From: Carya illinoinensis
Lineage: Eukaryota > Streptophyta > Magnoliopsida > Fagales > Juglandaceae
Assembly: GCF_018687715.1 (NCBI RefSeq)
Contig: NC_056752.1
Span: 46,355,501 to 46,419,500, forward strand
DNA length: 64,000 nucleotides
Direction of reading: 5' to 3'
Shown: in pieces, positions 1 through 8,227 of the stretch
Numbering within the stretch: the first letter of the stretch is position 1
Layout: every line of letters begins with the position of its first letter
Position numbers and translations under genes: made by a program
Notes under the pieces: model-generated
Databases searched by the model: none
Told to the model about the DNA's origin: nothing
What the model saw: only the letters and a program-made list of their open reading frames with translations

Positions 1-202
1 TTGGCATTAGCATGCATGTTGATCATGCACATGAGTTGGACTAGGCATTTATCATTGTTTTGCAAAATGAAGAGCGGCATAGGGCATGCACCAAGTCTTA
101 CATTGTCGGGTGGCATTGTTGTGTCAGCATGCATGCATTCATCACGTCTTCACATTGCCTTAGCCTTGTCTAACGTCGTTGACTCTGTCTACAGTTGAAA
201 CC

Positions 203-1261
203 ATGTCTCGACGAGTTCGTCCTCGCCAAAACCCCCCTGCACCCGCTCAAGCTCACTTCCATAGTGCCAGAGCTCAGGAGTTATATTCTCAGAACTTCTC
301 GCATCGTACTCCCATAGTCGAGCATGAAGTGGCCTTAGCTGAGCTTACCGAGACTATAATTCCCCGCATTTTTGAGTCTCGTCAGTGGCAGGCATTGACC
401 ACTGGTCATCCCACTCCTTCTGTGGAGTTGGTTGGGGAGTTTTACTCCAATATTCATGACGTGTCTGTTGACGACTCGTTTGAAGTCAGTCTCAGGAACG
501 TTGTTTTTCGAGTAACTTCGGGCATGATAGCGACTCTGCTAAATGCCCTTCGTGTGTCCTATCCTGAGTTTCCCTACTCACGGACATCTCCTCCCAGTCC
601 ACAAGTCATTGCTAGTTATCTTTGTGGTCAACCTAGTAGTTGGGAAGGGACAACCCCTATTTCAACTGCTCGTTTTACCCCTGATCACCTCATTCTCAGT
701 AGGATTGTTCTTACGAACTTAGATCCTACTGGTCATAATAGTGATGTGGGTCTTGACCGAGCCCTTCTGCTGTATGCCTTGATCAATGGTGTCTCTATTG
801 ATCTAGGAAGTCTTTTGTGTCGGGTTATTGTTGAGGCGTAACGGTCCTCCAAAACACGGACTAGCTCTCTCCCAATCTGTTGCTTTCCATCCTCAGGAGC
901 CTAGACTTGCACTTAAGGCTCCTATTGGTCGTAGGACCGTCCAGCTGAGTCGTGCTCACACAACTCCACACTCTTTCCATGTTGAGCATCCTCCCGCTCC
1001 CTCCTCTCAGCCTTCGAGCTCCCGACCATTTAGTTCTCAGCCGTCTACCTCGGCCCCATTCAGCTCTCAGCCATCTTCCTCAGCCCCCGGTTCGTCGGAG
1101 CCCAGTCTTCAGCAGGTACTTGAGTATCTAGCTCGCCTTGACGCCTGTTCGACAGCCTTGAGGTGAAAGTTGATAACCTGCAACAACTTGTGACTCAACG
1201 TTTCAACGACATCAAGAGGCAGCTCAATGAAGATGATGAGGATGCCGATGGTGATGATTGA
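203..1261 (+). pseudogene. Internal ORF of a non-autonomous LTR element (putative plant transposon protein type)
   Basis: The longest frame starts at ATG 203 (MSRRVRPRQNPP) and runs to a stop at 839-841. Coding potential then continues in a second frame (about 828-1166), rich in Ser/Pro/Gln repeats, and in a third (about 1150-1261) with a short heptad-like helix and an acidic tail ending in DDEDADGDD. The first about 210 residues resemble the putative plant transposon protein domain found in many plant genomes inside LTR elements that lack pol. No protease, RT, RNase H or integrase motif is seen between here and the LTR. The two frame changes (about 838 and 1145) make it a pseudogene in this copy. 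The 5' LTR and the start of the element lie outside the window. Family assignment is by overall look; the role of the protein is unknown. Confidence 0.55.
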
Positions 1262-1683
1262 GACCCTTGGCCTCTTGTGACAAAAAAGGGGAGATATTGT
1301 TGAGGGGGAGTAGTACAATAGTATTAACTCAGGGGGAGTGTTACTTGTACTAACATTTTTTTGGGGGAACAGCAGCTTTTGGTTATGTCTATTAAATTAT
1401 ATCTCTTGTTAGCTGCTGTTGTTTGACTAATGTTTCTTTGAACTCAATCTCTGATTTGTTGCTTAATGAAATATTTCTTTTCTTGACATGATTGTTCATG
1501 AATTGTGATTTGGGAATTGCAAATATGTTTTTGTGCATATGTGAATGGGTATGTTTAACTGTTTGCTAAGCGTGTGCAGAAATATTTCAACATGTTCAAG
1601 AATGTGGATCTAGTTGGGTGTGCTAGGATTAAGTCATATGTATAGGTTAGAGGTTTTGTCACAGAAATGCCAAAGGGGGAGAT
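1262..1683 (+). other. Internal 3' untranslated region and polypurine tract before the LTR
   Basis: A non-coding stretch with several GGGGGAG runs (about 1276-1335) leads to AAAGGGGGAGAT at 1672-1683, immediately before the LTR start TGTTGAGG. This is the expected polypurine tract for plus-strand DNA priming. A very similar block at about 1286-1305 (GGGGAGATATTGTTGAGGGG) imitates the PPT-LTR junction and may be a decayed older copy. Confidence 0.55.
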
Positions 1684-1794
1684 TGTTGAGGGAAAAATGA
1701 GCGTATTGGCATATTCTTGTGAAAACCAGTGTAAAATAGTATTGTAACAAGTGTTGTTGCGGAAAGGCTTGAAAATTGGTCAAAGAAGTCAACT

Positions 1795-2175
1795 TCGCTC
1801 GACCCTCGCTCGACGGAGCGCTCGAGCGAACTTGGACAGACTGCACCGCTCGACCTTCGCTCGACATACAGCTCGAGTGAATTCAGGCAGATTGCACCGC
1901 TAGACCTTCGCTCGACATACAGCTCGAGCGAACTCAGGCAGATTGCACCGCTTGACCTTCGCTCAACATACAGCTCGAGCGAACTCAGGCAGATTCAACT
2001 GCTCGACCCTCGCTCGACACTGAGCTCAAGCGAACCCAGGCAGAGTGTGTCGCTCGACCCTCGCTCGACACTGAGCTCGAGCGAACTCAGGCAGAGTCGA
2101 CCGCTCGATACTCGCTCGACAGGTCGCTCGAGCGAACTTTGGCAAATTGTTTCGCTCGACCTTCGCTCGAGCCAA
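1795..2175 (+). repeat. Tandem array, 7 copies of 51 bp, with palindromic cores
   Basis: The core GCTCGAGYGAA recurs at 1820, 1871, 1922, 1973, 2024, 2075 and 2126, an exact 51-bp step. Each unit pairs TTCGCTCGA with TCGAGCGAA across a short loop, so every repeat can form a hairpin of about 9 bp. Units differ by a few substitutions. The array sits upstream of the LTR TATA box, where enhancer-like repeats are common in plant LTRs. Confidence 0.85.
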
Positions 2176-2219
2176 TGTTCCAGATCACTAGGGTTTTGAA
2201 CGCCTCATTTGATGGGAAC

Positions 2220-2227
2220 TATAAATA
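2220..2227 (+). promoter_or_regulatory. LTR TATA box
   Basis: TATAAATA lies about 45 bp downstream of the 51-bp array and inside the LTR, the expected place of the retrotransposon promoter. Confidence 0.5.
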
Positions 2228-2814
2228 GAACAGGTTAACTTCTGTTCTTGGTCTGGAGAATCAGAGCAAAAACCCTAAGGGCCTCCAAGAACTTCTTACC
2301 CCCATTTGTTTGATTCTCTCTTGGATAAACATTTCTCCACCACAACACATTCAAAATCAACTCTTACTTGAGTCCATTGAAGTGGACATTTTTGTTGGCC
2401 GGAAGAGTCCGGAGCTGCCGTTGATGCAGAGATTGAGAGGTTCTCGTGGGAAGCTATAGGAAGGTTGGAGTTCCGACACTACATGCGTGTAGAGATCGAG
2501 TGGGTCACTCGTGGTGTTGCAAGCCAAGTTTAGTTACTACAAATGTTTTGTGAGTGTCTCTAAATTGGTTGTAACAAACTAAAATTTTTATAGTAGATTT
2601 GAGGTGGTGCCTTACACCCGGAGTGGTTTTAGATTTTGAAGATATTCTTCAAATGAGTTTCCACTCCGTGATCAAAATCATGTGTTGATTATTTGTGTTA
2701 TTTAATTCATTTATTAACTGCTTATTTGTTTAATTTTCAAAAGGCCATAAAAATTAGATTACACCTATTCACCCCCCCTTAGGTGTAGTGTTGGGTAGAA
2801 CCACTGCTTTTTCA

Positions 2815-4064
2815 AAAGTAATGGGGAATACTTACATTTACTATTAAAAAACTACCATTTACATTTTACTAAATAAGCATATTAATTGGATTAATATGAT
2901 GAGGAATATATATATATATATATATTCCTCTTTCAACAACTGGTGCCCATCGCCAAATAATATGTGGGTGGCCTGCTATATATTATGTTTGACAAAACTC
3001 ATGATGAATAACAACATGAAAGATCATTCAATATAAGAACAAGACTAAAGAATCATGATTGAAAGGTACTCTTGCGTACATACTTAAATGGCCATTTTTA
3101 AACATCACAACAAGCATTAGAATACATATTACGGGTATTAGAAGTAATCTTAAAACTTGAAAACTATAAGTCTTAAACGTGCACAACTAACAAATGCAGC
3201 AGCATACTTAAATTTCCAAAGCATCAATAGAACCATCTTTATAAGTTATAACATAGAACCATCAAAATTAACAGAATCAGCAATAGAATATGTTCCTCTC
3301 AGACACATTAATAATCTGGTGCAGACTAGTTGAGACACTAAGACTTGTTCAATAGATGCCTTAATGGTTGTTGGCACGTTGGAGATATGAGCCCCATGAT
3401 GTGGCTTTGATGGCCCTCCGTGTATCAAAGTTAGATTCGTTATGTATGAAGTGATTGTTTTGTATTGACAGTGAGTTTTGTATATGTAGTTCCTAGAGTT
3501 GGTTTTGTATATGTATGGTCTGGCATGTTAACGATACAAAGGGAAATTCTCAAGCTTGAAATTGCTACATGAAAATGTTTTTTGACCTTGCTAGTATGAT
3601 GAATATCACCCAGCTTATATAAGTGTATATATATATTATATATATATATATATATATAGAAAGTGCAGGCTTTAAATTTTCTGAATACTAAGGTCAGCAA
3701 AATTGAGAGGTTTTATATGACAATGGTATATATACTACATACATACATACATACATATATATAAGTATAAAACGAGAGAGTATATAATTATGCATACTTA
3801 ACACTCTGCAATATTTATGGCAGATTTCTTAACTGAAACAATAAATATTAATATTTACTTGCCTATATGTAATAGAAAATATTCCAGTAGTCCATAAGAA
3901 AGCAGGAATATTTTTTGCTTTGATTGGAGCTAGACGTTGGATTATTTTTCTCTTTGATTGGAGTTGTCAGCTAATTATAATTACCCTATGCAGAATAATG
4001 AGGGCAAAATGACCACTAAAGTAATTGACGTAGTGTATGATGTGCTTTTGTTGCTTTTGTTGCA
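2815..4064. other. AT-rich spacer with microsatellites
   Basis: No gene seen. Contains TA microsatellites at about 2908-2927 and 3629-3657 and a CATA repeat at about 3738-3762. Short ORFs here consist of low-complexity translations (for example IYIYIYNIYI) and are not supported. A duplicated phrase (TTTGATTGGAG) occurs near 3920 and 3955. Confidence 0.6.
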
Positions 4065-4241
4065 GAATGTTTTGCTTTGTGGGAAGCCATGGTACTATGT
4101 GAAGACCTGGGGTTAGGGGATGTCCAGTTTGAAGGGGATGCGAAGGGATTTATTGATGCAGTAAGAAAGGGGGAAAGGGATGATTCTAGTGCTAGTCATC
4201 TAGTGGAGGCTTTGCAGCAGAAACTTTCCATCATATTTTAG
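4065..4241 (+). pseudogene. RNase H-like (RVT_3-type) fragment
   Basis: An open stretch without ATG translates to ECFALWEAMVLCEDLGL, then VQFEGDAKGFIDAVRKGE, ending in a stop at 4239-4241. The order (alanine-rich helix with a glutamate, V-x-FEGDA strand with the catalytic-type Asp, then a helix) is that of the RNase H-like domain found in plant non-LTR element remnants and related nuclear proteins. It is preceded by a pyrimidine-rich run ending TTGTTGCAG, which looks like a 3' splice acceptor. Only the C-terminal half of the domain is present (about 58 residues). It may be a captured exon or a dead LINE fragment. Confidence 0.5.
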
Positions 4242-4254
4242 ATGGAAAGTGAGC

Positions 4255-4707
4255 TTTATTCAAAGAGAGGGCAATAAGGGTGGATATTTGTTTAAGAAAA
4301 TACCAACAGATTCTTTAAGTTGTTGGGGCATTGAGCCATTTGAAGAGGAGCTCCTGAAGTTTAAACCTTCTATGAATACTAAATCTGATAATTTACATTT
4401 ATTTTGTTTACTACTTCAGGCGTTCAGATTTTGGTGTTATCATAGGCATGGAGAAAGATGATACTTACAAGGTAGATAATTTGTTGATGTGGTTTATATC
4501 TTTATACATATTTTTTAAAATTGGTCACTTACCCTGTATTTATTGTTATAGATTTTGAAAGAGGGGTTAGCAGGACCTGATGTGCTGACTATTTAGCTAC
4601 CTGAGTTAAAGAGTGGGCCTTTTGATACGAAATTCAATGCTTTGGATCAGGGCATGAAGCCCATATCTGTCACTGATACTACAAAGGTTTTGGAAGGACC
4701 AATAAAG
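4255..4707 (+). pseudogene. SPT5/KTF1-like transcription elongation factor fragment, three exon-like blocks
   Basis: Block 1 (about 4255-4387) reads GGYLFKKIPTDSL and EELLKFKPS. Block 2 (4420-4471) reads SDFGVIIGMEKDDTYK and ends at a GT. Block 3 (4552-4707) follows an AG and reads ILKEGLAGPDVLTI, a stop at 4594-4596, then FDTKFNALDQGMKPISV and VLEGP, ending AAG/GT. These phrases match my knowledge of the region around the middle KOW domains of plant SPT5 and its KTF1/RDM3-like relatives, which act with RNA polymerase II or V in elongation and RNA-directed DNA methylation. The intron between blocks 2 and 3 (4472-4551, 80 nt) keeps GT-AG ends and phase 0, so this was copied as DNA, not as a processed mRNA. 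The in-frame stop, the missing NGN domain and missing C-terminal repeats make it a relic. The SPT5 versus KTF1 choice is open. Confidence 0.55.
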
Positions 4708-4731
4708 GTTTGACACTACTATAAATGGAAA

Positions 4732-5903
4732 GTGTCTTATACTTAGTTTTCTTGATTATAATTGGCTTGCATCATCTCATAAGTTTTACTTTTCTTCATG
4801 GAAATTGAACAATAAAATTTTATTTTACCTATCAGAAAAAAATTTTTGTTCATGGAAATCAGTATGCACCAACAATTTTGTATGATGATAACAATCACCT
4901 TCTCTTCAGGATATCTTATAAATAAAACCGTAGGCATAGCCCAAGAATAACTACAATATCTTTCAATCAATAGGAACTTTCTGTACTTTTTCTTTTGTTT
5001 TTTAGCGGGGGGGCACTCAGCAGCTAAGGTGGATTCAATGCTTGTAATAACTTCTCAATACATTTCGAACACAATTAGTAATAAGCAACTACAAAGGAAT
5101 CTGAAAATACATATAACATATCTACTCTTATCATGGCACCAAAGTCTTCACTAACTTAAATCTCCAAGCTTTTAGAATGTATATGTAGAAAGCAAAATTG
5201 ATAATTGTACATGTGAACAAGTTTTTGCTCTTCTAAATTATTAACTTAATCCTATTTAAACCCAGCATGTCCCTCTAAAGTTCACTCAGATTGAACAGGC
5301 ACAGGTTTACATGCATCTTTGACACAAAAAGTTGTATATGCTAGTTTTTTATAAGGAGGAGATTAGAAAGTTGTATGCTAGCTTTTCACCCCATAAACAC
5401 AACAGATTTGACAAATCATAAGAGTACAGATTGAAATATGAACAATTCAATAATAATACAACATATAACCATAAGCACCCACCAATGTTTGTAAAGGAAT
5501 CAATATGGAATAAAAACCACAGTGCTAAATCCCACACATGTGAGAAAATCAAGTTATTCACTGATATGTCTAATGAAAAGGTTGTGAGTATTAAAAAGCA
5601 GCCGTAGTTTCCTTTCTTACATATATGCTAAATCTAGTACTAGGCCAGGCATGCATAATGCAGACACACACCTCAGCAAACCCAACATGCAAATGAAACT
5701 TTGGAGGACTATATATATATATATAATACTGTTAATTCGAGGGTGTAGATTCTGCAACATGCTCCAAAAAGATAAAAGAGAAAAAACATATGTACTAAAT
5801 TACTAAAGAAGCAACTGCATCTTTCTAAAGAAGCAATTACTAAAATAGGTACATACATTCGATTTTGGCTATTGATTATTGTTCAAATGAGGTTTCATAA
5901 CCT

Positions 5904-5904
<1 letters not shown>
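4732..5904. other. AT-rich spacer, no gene seen
   Basis: Low-complexity, AT-rich DNA after the SPT5-like relic. A TA repeat lies at about 5710-5727. No further SPT5-like exon, transposon terminus or RNA gene was recognised. Confidence 0.5.

Positions 5905-5943
<39 letters not shown>
5905..5943 (+). repeat. Poly(A) tract, 39 A
   Basis: An uninterrupted run of 39 A. It could be the tail of a retroposed sequence (SINE or LINE) or a simple homopolymer. I see no matching duplication or pol III promoter box upstream that would decide it. Confidence 0.85.
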
Positions 5944-5945
<2 letters not shown>

Positions 5946-6641
5946 AACACGTATACTCATATATTGGCTCTACAAATATAATTTATAGTATTCCAACAAA
6001 ATAAAACACAAAAGATATTTGGAAATTATCAACACTTGTGTTATGGGTAACAATAATATATGCTTGATCTCCTTATTTGATCTGTTCCTTCTAAAGCAAC
6101 ATTACATTTAAAAACAAAACAAAAAACACAAAACAAAACAAAACAACCTCATATATAGATCTCATTGCTTTAATTTAGTACGATTGTCACTTAATTACAT
6201 TCTTAGAAAAATTTACTAATATATAAAACTTAGGAGCTAGCTCATACGTACATGACCTTTGTGGTATAATTCTTATGAACACTACCCTGTCGGCCCCATG
6301 AGCCAAAAAGAATTCAAATGCCTAAAGATCAAAGGCTCTTTTGTAAAGATCAAAGGCACTTTTGAGATTCCACTTCTTGAGATTTTCCAATTAGTGCTTT
6401 TAATTTGCTTCAAATTTCTACTTAATATATATATATATAAAAGAAAAGAAAATTAATGCTTTCTATTCTGACTTTATGTAGATAATACATTATTTTTTAT
6501 AAGTGATATATACATTATTTTATTGAATCAGCTAGAAAGCCATGAAAGTCACAAACATTGGAGCCTGCTGATACATACACAAACAGAGCCTCGTCAATGT
6601 ACACAAGCCCAACGAAATATATAATGCGGCACTAAAGCAAC
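5944..6641. other. AT-rich spacer up to the hAT insertion
   Basis: No gene seen. The final eight bases, AAAGCAAC at 6634-6641, are the left copy of the target duplication of the following hAT element. Confidence 0.6.
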
Positions 6642-7585
6642 TAGGGGTGTGCATCCGGATCCGGATCTGGATATCCGTCCAAAACCGGATCCTGATCCAG
6701 ATTTTTAAATCCGGGCGGTTATCCGCCTGGATTGAATCCGGATTTAATCCGAGCGGATAGCAGGATTAAATCCGGATATCCAGATTTTTTTTTTCTTTGG
6801 GGCGTCAAATTGACGACCAGATTCACGCCATCAATCCCCTCTTCCTTAATCCATGGATGCCCACCAACCAGTTTCACGACCAGATTCTGTCGAGCCAGGG
6901 TTTCAGTTTCCCAACTTGGAGCATCAATCGACCTGGTTTAGGTTTGTGGATTTTGGAGGTGGTGCGGGTAGTGAGTTCGACTCCGACGAGTGGATGGACA
7001 GCTTAATGGGTGGTGGGGATTCAACGGATAGTTCCGATCCTTTTGCCACCCGACCCAATCGACTCAGCGTCCCTTGTGGTCCTCCGTCCGACCTCAACTG
7101 ATTCGTCTTCCCAGATACTCAGATCTCAACCAATTCATCTTCCCAGCCACCAAGCCGCCGAACACTTCACTCAGAGCCCACACAGGAACGACGTCGATGG
7201 TGTCTCATCTAGCCACTCACCTAAAGTCCTCTTCTCAAGCGAGTGTGGAGATCCAACCGAGAAATCACATATTGGGCTCAGAAAATTAGTGCCCGAGCAT
7301 GAAGATCCAACCGAGACTCTCGGTTCGAGAGGGTAGCCTGGAATTGGAGGTGGAGATCCAAGAGAGTGACGTTTTCGGCAAAAAAAAAAAATATTGGGTG
7401 TATAACCTATACCCGATTACGGATTACCAGCTTATAAAACCAGATTCGTAACCGGATCCGGATTTATTATAACCGCCTGGGTGTAATCCGGGCGGATAAC
7501 TGCCCAGATTTATTCACCCGGATCCAGATTTCCAGACCGGACCGGACCAGACCGGATAAAAATCCAGTCCGAATGCATACCCCTA
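6642..7585. mobile_element. Non-autonomous hAT element carrying a host-gene fragment (944 bp)
   Basis: The ends TAGGGGTGTGCAT and ATGCATACCCCTA form near-perfect terminal inverted repeats. They are flanked by an exact 8-bp duplication, AAAGCAAC, at 6634-6641 and 7586-7593. Eight-base duplications and TAGGGGTG-type termini are characteristic of the hAT superfamily. Both subterminal regions hold clustered CCGGATCCGGAT motifs in both orientations, as expected for transposase-binding repeats. The interior has no transposase but holds a fragment of a GRAS transcription-factor gene, so it is a gene-capturing (Pack-type) hAT. The intact duplication suggests a relatively recent insertion. Confidence 0.85.
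6809..7101 (+). pseudogene. Captured GRAS-family (SCARECROW-LIKE 4/7-type) N-terminal fragment
   Basis: Two overlapping frames carry it. The frame of 6797 gives QIHAINPLFLNPW; the frame of 6853 gives EPGFQFPNLEH, VDFGGGAG, EFDSDEWMDSLMGGGDS and RLSVPCGPPSDLN. This order of motifs corresponds to the N-terminal region of SCL4/SCL7-type GRAS proteins (HQIxxINPLxLNPW, then PGFxFPNLxH, DFGGG, SDEWM, GGDS, RLSVxPSDLN). The conserved GRAS domain (leucine heptads, VHIID) is not present, only the upstream variable region. A one-base frame change near 6890 and the stop after SDLN show it is not functional as such. Downstream to about 7340 the sequence may be further decayed parts of the same gene. It lies wholly inside the hAT element. 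Confidence 0.65.
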
Positions 7586-7593
7586 AAAGCAAC

Positions 7594-7836
7594 CTAAAGT
7601 ATATATAATTTTGATTCATTAAAATTACAGAAATGATAGAAATGAAGGAGAGAAGAAACTCATAATTATTTCTGTAATTTGTTTCAAGGACAAATAAAAA
7701 TGGTACAACTTAGAGGGGCGAGGGTTACAGAGAGTGAGAGAGAGATTAATGGAGCCTAAGAGTAGTAAAGACAAACTCATTGGCGAGAAGATGACAAGTC
7801 GACAACGAGAAGATGGCTTTTGAATGGAAACCCTCC
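7594..7836. other. Short flank between hAT element and Copia LTR
   Basis: No recognisable gene. On the minus strand a frame stays open from the Copia edge for about 25-70 codons, depending on frame. See the possible interrupted ORF at 13173-13291. Confidence 0.4.
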
Positions 7837-8227
7837 TGATACCATATAAGAATTGTAAGAACAATATGTTGATATTGGAAGAACACGATGGAAAAGCTCA
7901 GTCTTTTTTATTTCTCTTGCTGAAGCTATACAAAAAAAAACTCTGCTATTTATAGCAGCCTCATGCATGTCACTATACTACAAAATCACTAGGATACAAA
8001 ACCTGCCATACGCACTACTCCATTTACATGAAAGAAATGGCATGGCATGTGACAGAAATACACTACATGAATACAAACAAAAATATTTCATCTTTTGCAC
8101 TCTGCAGGTTTGTACATTCCCTCTGCAGGTTGTAGCTGCTTTTTCTGGCCTGCATTGCAACACAGCAGGAGGGTGGCTTACAATGGTCGATGCCTTTCCA
8201 CCTCAGCATTTTCTTCATTCTTTAACA
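7837..8227 (-). repeat. 3' LTR of the young Copia element
   Basis: On the minus strand it runs TGTTAAAG...GGTATCA. The polyprotein stop codon (8178-8180) lies inside this LTR, so the last about 16 residues are LTR-encoded. A TATA box (TATAAATA, minus) is at 7947-7954. Confidence 0.9.

Larger units (their letters stand above)
1684..2814 (+). mobile_element. 3' LTR of the non-autonomous element (1131 bp)
   Basis: The LTR begins TGTTGAGGG after the polypurine tract and ends in TTTTTCA, giving TG...CA termini. It holds a 51-bp tandem array (about 1795-2175), a TATA box at 2220 and, in its last third, a Gly/Thr-type leader and a C-rich AGGTGTAG inverted motif (ACACCTATTC...TTAGGTGTAG, about 2761-2788). 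The partner 5' LTR is outside the window, so the boundaries rest on the termini and the PPT only. Confidence 0.6.

Noticed and set aside
1634..1867. 77-codon minus-strand ORF with repeated SSEGRA
   Set aside because: It spans the PPT-LTR junction and the first 51-bp repeats on the opposite strand; the repeat explains the periodic peptide.
3440..3700. 86-codon minus-strand ORF
   Set aside because: Contains a translated TA microsatellite (IYIYIYIYNIYI) and no conserved features.
5905..5943. Poly(A) as the tail of a processed pseudogene or SINE
   Set aside because: No upstream coding similarity, pol III A/B boxes or flanking direct repeat could be shown, so it is listed only as a homopolymer.
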